A stretch of DNA of 64,000 nucleotides from Tenuifilum sp. 4138str (GTDB lineage Bacteria; Bacteroidota; Bacteroidia; Bacteroidales; Tenuifilaceae), in contig NZ_JBGCUE010000002.1 in assembly GCF_041102575.1 (NCBI RefSeq), positions 186,001 through 250,000 on the forward strand, written 5' to 3'. The notes beneath the pieces were generated by a model, which did no database searches, was not told the DNA's origin, and was given only the letters and a program-made list of their open reading frames with translations. The translations under genes were made by a program, and so were the position numbers. Of this stretch, positions 8,059 through 17,568 are shown piece after piece. Numbering within the stretch: the stretch's first letter is position 1; each line of letters begins with the position of its first letter.

Positions 8059-9042
8059 TTAATTTTTCTCTACCTCCAGTACAAGATCTTTTACCTTACT
8101 CCAGCGTGTACCATCCATTTTTGGACCAAGCACCTCAATAACATGTCCGGAGAGAATAGCCCCTATTTCACCACACTTAAGGAGTGAAAGGCCTTTTGAT
8201 AATCCGTAAAGGAACCCTGCTGCGTACAAATCGCCAGCTCCGGTGGTGTCGATACTTGAAACTTCAATTACTCCAACCTCATAGGTTGTTTCACCTTGCT
8301 TAATGATAGAGCCATAGGCTCCCAGCTTTACAACAGCAATATCGGCCAACTTCCCAAGTTCATTCAATGCCTCAACGGGCATTTTACCCGTAAATGCTTT
8401 TGCCTCTTCCTCGTTGGCAAATACAATATCAACATAGTTTTCAACTATTTCGCGGAGGAAATCACGGTTCTCCTCAACTACATTATAGCTTGCCAAATCC
8501 AGCGAAATGCTGCAACCACTCTGCTTGGCAAGTTCCACTGCTTTCCTTACAAGACTATGGTTTTGCACCAGGTAACCCTCAATATGAAAATGGGTATACC
8601 CACTAAATAGTGAGGGGTTAAGGTCGTTAGGGGTCATTTCAATGGCTGCACCAAGGTAAACAGCAAAGGTGCGCTCGGAATCGGGGGTGATAAAGGCCAA
8701 TGCCCTACCCGACTCGGCGTTGCCCTTAAGCATTATTGGTGTAATGCCGTTCTGCGTCATATCGTTAGCAAAAGCCTGGCCAAACGAGTCGTCGCCCACC
8801 TTGCCAATGAAAGCTGTACTCATGCCAAGATTTGCCAAGCCGTGAATGGTGTTAGCAGCGCTTCCGCCTGCGGCAAGGGTACGGGGGAGCCCCTCGGTCT
8901 GGGCCAGTATGCTTTGCATGCGCTCAGCATCAACTAGCTGCATGCTTCCTTTGGGTAAATTCAGCTCAAAGAGTTTTGCATCGTTTGGTAGCTGCACAAG
9001 GATATCAACCAATGCATTCCCAAGTCCAAGAAACTTTGCCAT
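8059..9042 (-). CDS. PfkB-family kinase, adenosine-kinase-like
   Basis: A 327-residue ribokinase-fold kinase that phosphorylates a sugar or nucleoside with ATP. Both PfkB signatures are present: the glycine-rich AAGGSAANTIHGLANLG (near 57-74) and DTTGAGDLYAAGF near 265, with the catalytic base Asp in GAGD. Length and the N-terminal GLGNALVDIL fit adenosine-kinase-like members common in this phylum. The exact substrate cannot be told from sequence. It is a single gene, with a tRNA upstream on the same strand. Confidence 0.85.
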   Translation of the reverse strand: MAKFLGLGNALVDILVQLPNDAKLFELNLPKGSMQLVDAERMQSILAQTEGLPRTLAAGGSAANTIHGLANLGMSTAFIGKVGDDSFGQAFANDMTQNGITPIMLKGNAESGRALAFITPDSERTFAVYLGAAIEMTPNDLNPSLFSGYTHFHIEGYLVQNHSLVRKAVELAKQSGCSISLDLASYNVVEENRDFLREIVENYVDIVFANEEEAKAFTGKMPVEALNELGKLADIAVVKLGAYGSIIKQGETTYEVGVIEVSSIDTTGAGDLYAAGFLYGLSKGLSLLKCGEIGAILSGHVIEVLGPKMDGTRWSKVKDLVLEVEKN

Positions 9043-9086
9043 AATCTATCAGCGGTTTAATCAGATGGTAAATATACAAAAAAATA

Positions 9087-9110
9087 AAACCCCGATTTTC
9101 ATCGGGGTTT
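9087..9110 (-). terminator. Terminator of the tRNA-Asn gene
   Basis: AAACCCCGAT (9087-9096) pairs with ATCGGGGTTT (9101-9110). On the minus strand it starts 2 bases after the tRNA 3' end and is followed by a T-rich stretch (complement of 9078-9090). Confidence 0.85.
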
Positions 9111-9111
9111 G

Positions 9112-9185
9112 CTCCTCATCTAGGACTTGAACCTAGGACCCCCTGATTAACAGTCAGGTGCTCTAACCAACTGAGCTAATGAGGA
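9112..9185 (-). tRNA. tRNA-Asn (GTT)
   Basis: Read on the minus strand, a complete 74-nt cloverleaf is visible. The acceptor stem pairs TCCTCAT with ATGAGGA. The D-arm contains AGCTCAGTTGGTTAGAGC. The anticodon loop is CTGTTAA with anticodon GTT, and the T-arm contains GGTTCAAGTCC. CCA is not encoded. Confidence 0.96.
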
Positions 9186-9278
9186 GTGCTGTTCTGTTAT
9201 TGCGGTGCAAAAATAATATTTTTTGAGAATACGAACCAAATTTTTTAAAAAAATTTTTATCCAAATAGCCCAATACCA

Positions 9279-10229
9279 CTAAACTACAACATTCTGAGGG
9301 TTTTGCAAAATCCACTTTTGGATATTGTCCAGAACAATACTTGCCCGCTTGCCGATTGCCTCGTGGGTGGCGTAGGCAATGTGGGGTAGTAAAATAGTAT
9401 TGGGGGCTTTGAGTAATGGGTGATCGGCCTCAATGGGTGGCTCATGCTCATATACATCAATAGCAGCCCCGGCTATCTGCCCTTTCTGAAGGGCTGTACT
9501 TAAAGCCATACAATCCACAATACTGCCCCTGGCGGTATTAATAATCACCGCCGCTGGCTTCATCAGGCTTATCAGCGACTTATTAACTAAACCCACCGTT
9601 TGTTGTGTTGCAGGTAGATGGAGCGATAAAATATCGGAGTCTCTGAACAGCTCTTCAAGCTCTACAAAGGAAACTCCGGGAGTGGGCTTGGGTGAACGGG
9701 TATGAGCTATAACTTTACATCCGTAAGCTAATGCCAGGTTAGCCACTCGCTGACCAATTGCACCAAACCCAAGTATTCCGAATGTTTTGCCAGCCAGTTC
9801 GCCACCTAAGAAACCACTACGGGTGCCCCCGCTACGGGTTGCAGCATCAAAATGAACAATATTGCGGAGCAATGAAACCGCTAGGGCTAACGTTAACTCA
9901 GCCACTGCTGTTGTACTATATCCTGCAGCATTACACACGTTAATTGAGTGTTCCCTACAGTAATCGAGCGGAACATGGTCGACCCCGGTAAATGCTACCG
10001 AAATTAGCTTAAGCGAGGGGCACGACTGTAGGGTTGATGCTGCAATGGGGTGGTTTGAGATAACAAGCACTTCAGCACCTTGAATGCGCTGCTGCAAATC
10101 GGACTGTGAGGCTGGAACGGTATCGAAATACACCACTTCATAGCCATATTTAAGCATTTCTGCTGCAAACGTGTCTGCCGTTGTCCTGTTAAGCCCTATG
10201 GGCTCAGCAAATACTATTCTTTTACTCAT
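9279..10229 (-). CDS. D-isomer-specific 2-hydroxyacid dehydrogenase
   Basis: A 316-residue NAD-dependent dehydrogenase that interconverts a 2-hydroxy acid and a 2-keto acid. The Rossmann motif GFGAIG is at 154-159. The family catalytic triad is complete: Arg234 (NTARGS), Glu263 (EHEPP) and His283 (LPHIAY). The substrate (glycerate, phosphoglycerate, lactate or other) is not decided by sequence. It lies upstream of the tRNA on the same strand, and the glycosylase gene upstream ends 41 bases before it. Confidence 0.9.
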   Translation of the reverse strand: MSKRIVFAEPIGLNRTTADTFAAEMLKYGYEVVYFDTVPASQSDLQQRIQGAEVLVISNHPIAASTLQSCPSLKLISVAFTGVDHVPLDYCREHSINVCNAAGYSTTAVAELTLALAVSLLRNIVHFDAATRSGGTRSGFLGGELAGKTFGILGFGAIGQRVANLALAYGCKVIAHTRSPKPTPGVSFVELEELFRDSDILSLHLPATQQTVGLVNKSLISLMKPAAVIINTARGSIVDCMALSTALQKGQIAGAAIDVYEHEPPIEADHPLLKAPNTILLPHIAYATHEAIGKRASIVLDNIQKWILQNPQNVVV

Positions 10230-10270
10230 TGCTAAACTTTTTTATCAATACTGCTGGTAATGAATACAAA

Positions 10271-10780
10271 CTAGGTGCTCAGAAGGAACCGCCATGGTAC
10301 CTTTGACCAGTATGGCCCGGCATAGTCAATTCCAATGCGGGGCGTGGTTATGAAACTAGGTGCAACTCCGGTATCCTCTAGCCAAAGGCGATTTGAGGTC
10401 ACCAAATCCTCACCATAAAAGGATTTGTCAATGGCAAGCAAGCGGGTAAGCTTTCCTGGGCCATCGGCTCCTGTTACCCCCCTTACAAGTACGGCCTGTG
10501 GATTGTTTTCAACCGAGGTAACCACATTGAACATCCAGTACATCCCGTAGATAAGGTAAACGTAAACCAGCCCACCCCGTGCGAACATCACCCTGTTACG
10601 CTCGGTCATGCCCTTGCTGGCATGGCACCCCAAATCATCGGTTCCGCGGTAGGCCTCAACCTCGGTGATGGTTACCCGTAACTCGTCGCCACTTTCGAAT
10701 TTTCGAACCAGTGTTTTGCCCAGCAGGTCAGGGGCCACCTCAAGAACATCGCGCTGGTAGAACTGACTATCGAGCCGCAT
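10271..10780 (-). CDS. 3-methyladenine DNA glycosylase (AAG/MPG family)
   Basis: A 169-residue alkyladenine DNA glycosylase, which cleaves alkylated purines from DNA as the first step of base-excision repair. The active-site motif TEVEAY puts the catalytic Glu at 42, as in ETEAY of the family. CHASKGMTERNRVMF, YVYLIYGMYWMFNVV and AVLVRG, all typical of the family, follow in order. It is slightly shorter than many homologues (~190-200). The start overlaps the end of the upstream O-antigen ligase-like gene by 14 bases, implying coupled translation of two functionally unrelated genes. Confidence 0.9.
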   Translation of the reverse strand: MRLDSQFYQRDVLEVAPDLLGKTLVRKFESGDELRVTITEVEAYRGTDDLGCHASKGMTERNRVMFARGGLVYVYLIYGMYWMFNVVTSVENNPQAVLVRGVTGADGPGKLTRLLAIDKSFYGEDLVTSNRLWLEDTGVAPSFITTPRIGIDYAGPYWSKVPWRFLLST

Positions 10781-12347
10781 AATCTTCTTTCTTTACTATT
10801 GGAAAACTATGCCCAAAAAGGAAAAACGCACTGAAGACCGCTACAAATGATATGCCTGTATGGGTAAGCATGGTATCCTCAAAAAGCATCGAAATCAGAA
10901 CCATTATCCAAAAATAGAGTACTGGCATTGCCTTTAGATTCGACGAAAATAAAAAGGGTAGAGCTAGCGAGAGCAGGAAAACTGCTAACCCGATAATTCC
11001 TGCCGAAGCCCAAATTGTTAAGTACTGATTGTGAGGCATAAACCGGTAGCTCTGTGGTAAATCAACCTTATAAATATCATAGAATTGGTTCATGGCAGTA
11101 GGCAAATCGCCGTAACCAACACCAAGTATAGGGCTCCCCTTAATAACGTGCCATGCCGCACGGGCATAAATCAAACGGCGAAGAACAGAACCTCCTGTTA
11201 GTGTGCCTGATTGCCTGAACTTATTAAGTTCATAGAAAAACTCGTAGAGTCGGCTCTCAAAACCTGTTGCCTTCTTTTTGAAAATTGTATTTGTATACCC
11301 AAGTTCAACTAAAGCAATATCGGCCGAATCGAGGTGACTTAATCCGACAGAGTCCTTTGTAAGCCCTGCCGATGTTAAGTAGCGTATTAAGGTGCTCCTT
11401 AAGGGTTGGCCCTTTTTATCGGTTCCATCGTACAATAGATTGCTCCGTTCAGGCCACTCGTTCCGTAGTTCATCTTCGCAAATGTTGATATTTACAAGAT
11501 ACCCATTCTCCGTTTCCTTGGATAACACATCGTGTTGGTAAGGATTTCCATTTACTGTAGTAGTTTTTGGGCTATTTTCCGGGCTAAGCCTAATGGTATT
11601 CATGCTATCATACTTGTGCAATAAGTACGATAACATAAGAAAAATCAATGTTGATAAACCAGTAATAGTAACAAAGCGAGCAACAGAGCCAAGCCCAAAC
11701 AGATACTTTATAGCAATTAGCACTATCAAAAGAACTAGCATTAAAATGCCGGTAAACGAAGCCAAGAGAAAGAGGAAAAACAGAAACCATAACAAAACAA
11801 AGAGATGAAGCAGTATGGCAAGGGTTTTCGTTGGCGGTTGATGTACAATAAAGTAAACCATGATTGCAAGGGCAAGATTTACCATCAGTGCAAGCCTAAT
11901 ATGCGATATGAACGGCGATATTTTTCTAATATCGGCTGTATCGCCGGTAAGGTAATTGTAGGTACCTAGTATTGTAACTATTAAAGTGGAAAGAATAAAA
12001 AGCCAGAGTAAAAACCTAAACTCCTTACCGGTTAATTCCTGGGAAGCAGCAATAATTGGTGGTATCAGTAGAACAGGCAGCCAAAGGCGGATAATCTCAA
12101 AGCCTAAACGATGATTACTGGAAAGCAATCCGCTAAGCAGGATAGGTAAATACATTGCCATGAAGACCAAAACCATTGGTTGGGACTTCAGCCGTTGTAG
12201 CTTTATTGCCCAGTTGCCGCTCAAAAGAAAGTTAACAACCAACGTAATTGTTCCAATGCTTAAACCAATAATTGAGGAGGGTAAACTGGACAGAATTACC
12301 GCAAGAGCGGCAAGATATACTTTCTGATGGAAATGCTCACCAAACAT
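10767..12347 (-). CDS. O-antigen ligase / Wzy-like polymerase family membrane protein
   Basis: A 526-residue inner-membrane protein with about ten hydrophobic segments and one large hydrophilic loop (~250-400). The conserved Wzy_C region is visible near the end of the loop: RAAWHVIKGSPILGVGYGD, then MPHNQYLTIWASAGIIGL with the expected His. Such proteins join or polymerise undecaprenyl-linked glycans at the periplasmic face. ATG at 12347 was preferred over the TTG one codon earlier. No other polysaccharide genes adjoin it, so the acceptor is unknown. Confidence 0.85.
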   Translation of the reverse strand: MFGEHFHQKVYLAALAVILSSLPSSIIGLSIGTITLVVNFLLSGNWAIKLQRLKSQPMVLVFMAMYLPILLSGLLSSNHRLGFEIIRLWLPVLLIPPIIAASQELTGKEFRFLLWLFILSTLIVTILGTYNYLTGDTADIRKISPFISHIRLALMVNLALAIMVYFIVHQPPTKTLAILLHLFVLLWFLFFLFLLASFTGILMLVLLIVLIAIKYLFGLGSVARFVTITGLSTLIFLMLSYLLHKYDSMNTIRLSPENSPKTTTVNGNPYQHDVLSKETENGYLVNINICEDELRNEWPERSNLLYDGTDKKGQPLRSTLIRYLTSAGLTKDSVGLSHLDSADIALVELGYTNTIFKKKATGFESRLYEFFYELNKFRQSGTLTGGSVLRRLIYARAAWHVIKGSPILGVGYGDLPTAMNQFYDIYKVDLPQSYRFMPHNQYLTIWASAGIIGLAVFLLSLALPFLFSSNLKAMPVLYFWIMVLISMLFEDTMLTHTGISFVAVFSAFFLFGHSFPIVKKEDYAAR

Positions 12348-12448
12348 CAACTCAGCAAATTTTTACAAATATAGTTATTTGGAAGGTAGCCAACTGGTCA
12401 AAAGCAATTGGTTATTGATTAAACGAATATGAAAATGTATTTACCCCC

Positions 12449-12717
12449 TTAAAGCTATGTAAATCTAATATATCAGCCTAATCTGCATTCTATTGAATTT
12501 ACTCTCAACTTGTCATCCTGAGCAGCCTGTCCCGCCCTAGCGGTGAGCGAAGGATCTCATTTTTAGTGTGCAGTGTGCAGTGTGCAGTGTACAGTGTATG
12601 GGGGTGGTTAGTGGTTGGTGTTTGGTTTTTAGTGTTTAGTGTAGGTTAATATAACCAGTGTAAATCTAGAAAATCAGCATAATCTGCGTTCTATTAATCT
12701 AACTATCAAACATCAAC
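12449..12717. repeat. Copy 1 of a ~265-bp composite direct repeat
   Basis: It matches 16431-16693 along its whole length with scattered differences. Order: AATCTGC-type module (12461-12490), a CTTGTCATCCTGAG...GCGAAGGATCTCA module able to pair ATCCT with AGGAT (12509-12560), period-7 tracts (TGTGCAG units at about 12567-12600, then GTGTTTR-type units), and a second AATCAGCATAATCTGCGTTC module (12672-12691). The rest of the 555-base gap 12348-12902 holds no gene that I can see. Confidence 0.85.
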
Positions 12718-12902
12718 TAAAAACTACTCACACTAAGTCCTATTGGGTTAAGGAGCCCTATTCAAGGGCAAGGGGGTATATGTTATTTTTTGCATAAATA
12801 TCTACAAGAATAAAATTCGCATTTTTATGTTAAAATATCACCAAGAATTTGATATCGTATTAAATGTTAGTAACTTAAAAGCCTTCCTTATATCATTTTT
12901 GT

Positions 12903-15900
12903 ATGAAAGCAAATAATGCACTATCCTGGAAAATCCTGATTTTACTGCTGTTGAACTGGTTAGCAATTTCGGGGTTTGCACAAAAAGGAATTCCTTTTAT
13001 TACCAACTTCACGCTCCCGGTGAGCATGAGCACTGATAACTATCAGGTTGTTCAGGGTGATAACAATATGATATATGTTCTTAACCAGAACGGCATTTTC
13101 AGTTTCGATGGGTACAACTGGGAACACCTGCCAGTTGGTGGGCAACCCATGGCAATTACTTATTTAGATAAACTATTTGTAGGTGGCGATAAGGTTCTGG
13201 GTTACTTTAAGAAAAATTTGAATGGAATAAATGTTTTTGTTCCCATAGAGCAGAATAGAACTGAATTGTTTTACCTTTTTCATCACTTTAACAATATTCT
13301 TTACGCTGCCGGCGTTGATGGCATTTATAAAATTCGAAGAGTTGAACCTTACAGGGTTGAAAATTACTATACCGAGAGGGATAGTACCCAAATCATTACC
13401 GATATGTTTAGTGTGGGTGAACAATTATTCATTGTAAAAAACAAATCGGCTTTTTTTAGGGTTTACAAACAGGATGCAACACAAATAAATACTTCAGTTC
13501 TGGGGAATAGCGAGATACTGTTCTCATTTAAACATAACAATGAACAAATTATTGGAACAAGTTCCAATAGAGTTTTCAAATTTGACGGAAAAACATTCTC
13601 GCCAATCATTTTAAAAGACCAGAATTACATTGATGCCAGCTACTTAACAAGCGGTATCTCATTTGATGATAAGTCAATTGCATTATCCACATTAATTGGC
13701 GGATGTGTAATTGTAAATACCATTACCGGCGAAACAAGCCATATCATTAACTACTCCAGCGGTTTACCCGATGATGAAGTTAACGCAATGGGTAAGGACA
13801 GCAACGGAGGACTTTGGTTAGTACATGGAATGGGAATTTCCAGGGTTGATTTATCTGTCCCTATTTCGTCGTACCACCACATTTCGGGATTGCAGGGAAA
13901 TATTCTATCTACAGTAAAGTTTAATGGTTCATTATACGTGGGAACCAGCGATGGGCTATATAGGTTAACTGAAGTACAGAATTACTCTACCAAAACCATT
14001 CAGTTCACTACCCAAAAACCCGTTGTAAAAAAAGTAAAACAAGCTGTTCAGCCGCAACCCCCTCAGGAACCTGAAAAAGACCAACAGACAGCTGCAAAGA
14101 AAAAAGGCTTATTTGCCAGAATCTTTGGTGGGGAACGAGCAGAGCAAATGCCAATGGAACCTAGCCAAATCCATACCAATGAAATTGAAACAGAGCAAAT
14201 AGAATACGAAAAAAAAGTAATCAAAAAGAAAGAGCGCTTGTTGCTCTCAAGCAACTTTATTTACCAGAAAATTAGTGGAATAAGTGGTAAAATTAGCGCG
14301 CTTCAGACCTGGAACAATAATCTTTTAATAGCGTCGAGCACCGGATTATACTATATCGGCATTGCTGATCCAAAGCCCATTATTCCCAGCCAATATATTT
14401 TTAGCATCAATCCAAGTGTTTTCGACAAAAATGTCCTATACATTGGTTCGTGGGGAACACTTTACCGAATTAAATACGAAGGAGGCAATTTAAACCCAAG
14501 GGCGGTATTAAAACTTAACAACGAAAAAATTACATCGGTTTCGGAGATAACCGAATCGGAAATAGTATTTACAACCGATTATAAAGTGTACAAAGCAACT
14601 AATATTAACTCAGGTAACCCCAAACTGATTCCCATTTCCGAAGGTAAATACTCGGTTGTATCGCCTGTTGTACGAAAGTTAGGTGCTGAATACCTGATTA
14701 TTACCCCTACTTGGGTATTTAAGTTTTACCATACTGCCGATAGCATTGGTGCACATCCCGAATATGCCCAACAAACCAATTACAAGGCATTCTACTCTAG
14801 CCCCGAGCAAACCTGGTTAAGAGCCGGACAGATATGGTACCCCTTCCCAAAAACGGAACAGAATCAAAGGATTGCAAAGTACATAGGACTGCTTGACCGG
14901 GTTAACTCTATAAGCTATGCCGATAGCAACGAGGTTTGGGTGGTAAATGGTTTTAGCCAGCTATACAAAATCTACCCAACCAAGCAAAACGATACCCTTA
15001 AAGCGGTTAACCTTTTCGTAAAACAGGTTTTGGATAAATCCGGGAATAATCTTAACACCAATTACGTTGAGCTGGAAGCTAACAACAACGCATTTAAGAT
15101 TAAGCTGGGTGCACCCTTCTACCTGAAGGAGAAAGGCGTGGAATACCAGTTCAAGCTTAAAGGGCTTATGTCCGAGTGGTCCGACTGGGGTAATGTTCCG
15201 GAAAAAGACTTCCCATACTTCCCTCCGGGAAACCACGTCCTGCAGATTCGTGCCCGCGACGCCATGAATAATATCAGCGATATTAAGGAGTACTCGTTTA
15301 GCGTTACCCCTCCAATCTACCAAACAATTTGGTTTTACTCACTGGTTGCAGCCATTGCTGTTACCCTTATTGTAGTAATTATTAGAGCTAGGGAGAAAAA
15401 CCTCATCAAGGAAAAACAAATCCTTGAACAAAAGGTAAAGGAAAGGACAAAAACCATTGAGGAGCAAAAGAACGCCATTGAGAAACAGCGCGATGAGCTT
15501 AAAGTGTTGAACCAGGAAATTCTTCAGCAGAAGGAGGAAATTGAAGCGCAACGCGATGAAATAACATCGCAACGTGACCAAATAATATCGCAGAACCAGG
15601 ATATCATTAAGAGTATTTCGTATGCCCGACGAATACAAACAGCCGTAATGCCAAGTAAGGAAGTTGCCGACATGATACTTAAGGATTACTTTATTTTACT
15701 TAAACCCCGCGATATTGTTAGTGGCGATTTCTACTGGATGACCCAGAAGGGGAGCAAAATAATTGTAGCCGCTGCCGATTGTACCGGGCATGGAGTACCC
15801 GGCGCATTTATGAGCTTGCTGGGAATTACCCTCCTTACCGAGATTGTTAAAAACACCAACGATGTTCGCCCTCACATTCTGCTGAATGAGTTAAGAACCA

Positions 15901-16352
15901 ATATCAAAAAAGCCCTAGCGCAGGTGGGCAAGGAAAACGAAACAAAAGATGGAATGGACGTTGCCCTAAGCGTAATTGATTACGATACTAGCACCCTCCT
16001 GTTTGCCGGTGCGTACAATCCGCTCTACCTGATTAGAGACAGAAAATTGATTGAGTACAAGGGTGATAAAATGCCTGTTGGAGTACATATAAACGAGGTA
16101 GAATCATTTACCCTTCATGAGATTGAGATAAAAAAGAACGATTGCATATACATGTTCTCCGATGGATATGTTGACCAGTTTGGCGGGCCCGATAACCGCA
16201 AGTTTATGTCAAAGAACTTCAAGGAACTTTTGCTTAGTATTTCCGAAAAGGATATGTCAGAGCAAAAAACAATTCTTGACGATACCATTGACCAATGGAT
16301 TGGCCCCCACGACCAACTCGACGATATTCTGGTAATGGGAATACGGCTATAG
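12903..16352 (+). CDS. Receptor-type SpoIIE phosphatase with beta-propeller sensor
   Basis: An 1149-residue protein. A signal/anchor (~1-26) is followed by an extracytoplasmic region of repeated strands resembling the propellers of hybrid two-component receptors. It includes an Lys/Pro/Gln-rich insert near 370-435. A Y_Y_Y-type domain (about 725-800, PPGNHVLQIRARDAMN) precedes a membrane helix near 806-827 and a long coiled coil (~830-910, repeated QRDEI). The C-terminal ~230 residues are a SpoIIE phosphatase: PRDIVSGDFYWM, DCTGHGVPGAFMS, FSDGYVDQFGG, QLDDILVMG. It should pass an outside signal to a cytoplasmic phosphoprotein; the SiaC-like proteins in the window are candidates. Flanked by ~265-bp direct repeats. 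Confidence 0.88.
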   Translation: MKANNALSWKILILLLLNWLAISGFAQKGIPFITNFTLPVSMSTDNYQVVQGDNNMIYVLNQNGIFSFDGYNWEHLPVGGQPMAITYLDKLFVGGDKVLGYFKKNLNGINVFVPIEQNRTELFYLFHHFNNILYAAGVDGIYKIRRVEPYRVENYYTERDSTQIITDMFSVGEQLFIVKNKSAFFRVYKQDATQINTSVLGNSEILFSFKHNNEQIIGTSSNRVFKFDGKTFSPIILKDQNYIDASYLTSGISFDDKSIALSTLIGGCVIVNTITGETSHIINYSSGLPDDEVNAMGKDSNGGLWLVHGMGISRVDLSVPISSYHHISGLQGNILSTVKFNGSLYVGTSDGLYRLTEVQNYSTKTIQFTTQKPVVKKVKQAVQPQPPQEPEKDQQTAAKKKGLFARIFGGERAEQMPMEPSQIHTNEIETEQIEYEKKVIKKKERLLLSSNFIYQKISGISGKISALQTWNNNLLIASSTGLYYIGIADPKPIIPSQYIFSINPSVFDKNVLYIGSWGTLYRIKYEGGNLNPRAVLKLNNEKITSVSEITESEIVFTTDYKVYKATNINSGNPKLIPISEGKYSVVSPVVRKLGAEYLIITPTWVFKFYHTADSIGAHPEYAQQTNYKAFYSSPEQTWLRAGQIWYPFPKTEQNQRIAKYIGLLDRVNSISYADSNEVWVVNGFSQLYKIYPTKQNDTLKAVNLFVKQVLDKSGNNLNTNYVELEANNNAFKIKLGAPFYLKEKGVEYQFKLKGLMSEWSDWGNVPEKDFPYFPPGNHVLQIRARDAMNNISDIKEYSFSVTPPIYQTIWFYSLVAAIAVTLIVVIIRAREKNLIKEKQILEQKVKERTKTIEEQKNAIEKQRDELKVLNQEILQQKEEIEAQRDEITSQRDQIISQNQDIIKSISYARRIQTAVMPSKEVADMILKDYFILLKPRDIVSGDFYWMTQKGSKIIVAAADCTGHGVPGAFMSLLGITLLTEIVKNTNDVRPHILLNELRTNIKKALAQVGKENETKDGMDVALSVIDYDTSTLLFAGAYNPLYLIRDRKLIEYKGDKMPVGVHINEVESFTLHEIEIKKNDCIYMFSDGYVDQFGGPDNRKFMSKNFKELLLSISEKDMSEQKTILDDTIDQWIGPHDQLDDILVMGIRL

Positions 16353-16430
16353 AACCCGGAACAGGGCTGGTTCATTGTTACAGCTACCCGCCCGCACGGA
16401 ATTACAATAAACACCTTTATATTAAACCCC

Positions 16431-16693
16431 TTTAAACCGTGTAAAGCTAACAAATCAGCGTAATCTGCGTTCCCTTGAATTTTCTCTCAACTTGTCATCC
16501 TGAGTGGCCTGTCCCGCCCTAGCGGAGAGCGAAGGATCTCATTTTTAGTGTGCAGTGTACAGTGTACAGGGGTGGTTGGTGTTTGGTGTTTAGTGTTTGG
16601 TTTTTAGTGTTTAGTATTTGGTTAATATTACCTGTGTAAATCTAGAAAATCAGCGTAATCTGTGTTCTATTAAGCTCACTATCAATCATCAAC
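16431..16693. repeat. Copy 2 of the ~265-bp composite direct repeat
   Basis: Same module order and orientation as 12449-12717: AATCAGCGTAATCTGCGTTC at 16452-16471, CTTGTCATCCTGAG...GCGAAGGATCTCA at 16490-16540, period-7 tracts at about 16546-16620, and AATCAGCGTAATCTGTGTTC at 16648-16667. The remaining gap from 16353 to 16914 contains the promoter and boundary described next, and no gene. Confidence 0.85.
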
Positions 16694-16743
16694 GAACAAC
16701 TTCAGGTGTTAAGTAGAGTAGTATAAAAAAAATAAAAAGTTCA

Positions 16744-16774
16744 TTTGATGATTAGTGAAAATATTATATTTTTG
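16744..16774 (+). promoter_or_regulatory. Consensus Bacteroidota promoter ahead of the cassette-like array
   Basis: TTTG at 16744-16747 and TATTTTTG at 16767-16774 are separated by exactly 19 bases, the consensus arrangement. Transcription would run into the array of plus-strand unknown genes that starts at 16915. Confidence 0.65.
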
Positions 16775-16791
16775 AATAAACCTTACAAAAA

Positions 16792-16860
16792 GTACGGTTA
16801 TACACCCAAAATAGATGTATATAATTACTTTTGGTACGGTTATAAACGAGTTGTAGCCAA
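16792..16860 (+). other. Left boundary of the cassette-like array
   Basis: GTACGGTTATA is present twice in direct orientation (16792-16802 and 16834-16844). The second copy runs into AACGAGTTGTAGCCAATG, similar in place and form to the ...CCGTTGTGCACAA and ...CCGTTAGGAACC right ends of the later palindromic elements. CCAAAA/TTTTGG can pair between the two copies. Confidence 0.4.
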
Positions 16861-16914
16861 TGCATAAAACGACCAACAGCCTAATAACGAGATAATTTTA
16901 AAAATAAGATTGAT

Positions 16915-17556
16915 ATGTACTATTTGAAATGTAGTAATTGTGGACACTTTAACGAGGTCAAAACAGAGTATTTAGTTTTTTGTGCAAACTGTAATAAAAA
17001 ACTTGATAACAGTTATTCGGAATGGACTAAACGTAATTCCGACAAGTCATTTGATGATTATAAACAGTTGATTTGTACGACAGAGAAAACAGATTTATCG
17101 AAAGATAAACCAAAATCCAAGAAAATTAAAGGACTAAAATATTGGATTGGATTTACTGTTGCATTTGCAATCTTTTATGCTATTGGACAAATCGGAGGAG
17201 AAAAACTTGCTGGATTATTTCGGAAACCTGCATTTGATAAGGCATTAATGGAAACGGCAAGCGAGATTAATAAATCTTGCCCCATAATGATAGATAATGC
17301 AACAAGATTGGATAATGCGATGGCAATGCCTGATAATGTATTTCAATATAATTACACATTGGTAAGCATGATTAAAGATTCGATTAATATTGACGAATTA
17401 AAAGGTTATCTTGAGCCGACAATTACAAATTTTGTTAAGACTAATCCTGATATGAAGGCAATGCGTGATAACAAGGTAACTGTAAATTATTATTATAAGG
17501 ACAAAATGGGAGTGTATTTATTTACAATATCTGTAAAACCAGAACAATATGAATGA
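16915..17556 (+). CDS. Unknown protein with zinc ribbon and one membrane helix
   Basis: A 213-residue protein of unrecognised family. The N-terminus CSNCGHFNE...FCANCNKK is a four-cysteine zinc ribbon (residues 5-27). A membrane helix follows near 77-95 (YWIGFTVAFAIFYAIG). The C-terminal ~120 residues form an alpha/beta domain with conserved-looking NYYYKDKMGVYLF near the end. It is the first gene of the AT-rich array, lies between two boundary elements, and its base composition differs visibly from the chromosomal genes around the array. Confidence 0.7.
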   Translation: MYYLKCSNCGHFNEVKTEYLVFCANCNKKLDNSYSEWTKRNSDKSFDDYKQLICTTEKTDLSKDKPKSKKIKGLKYWIGFTVAFAIFYAIGQIGGEKLAGLFRKPAFDKALMETASEINKSCPIMIDNATRLDNAMAMPDNVFQYNYTLVSMIKDSINIDELKGYLEPTITNFVKTNPDMKAMRDNKVTVNYYYKDKMGVYLFTISVKPEQYE

Positions 17557-17568
17557 TTGATAATTAAT

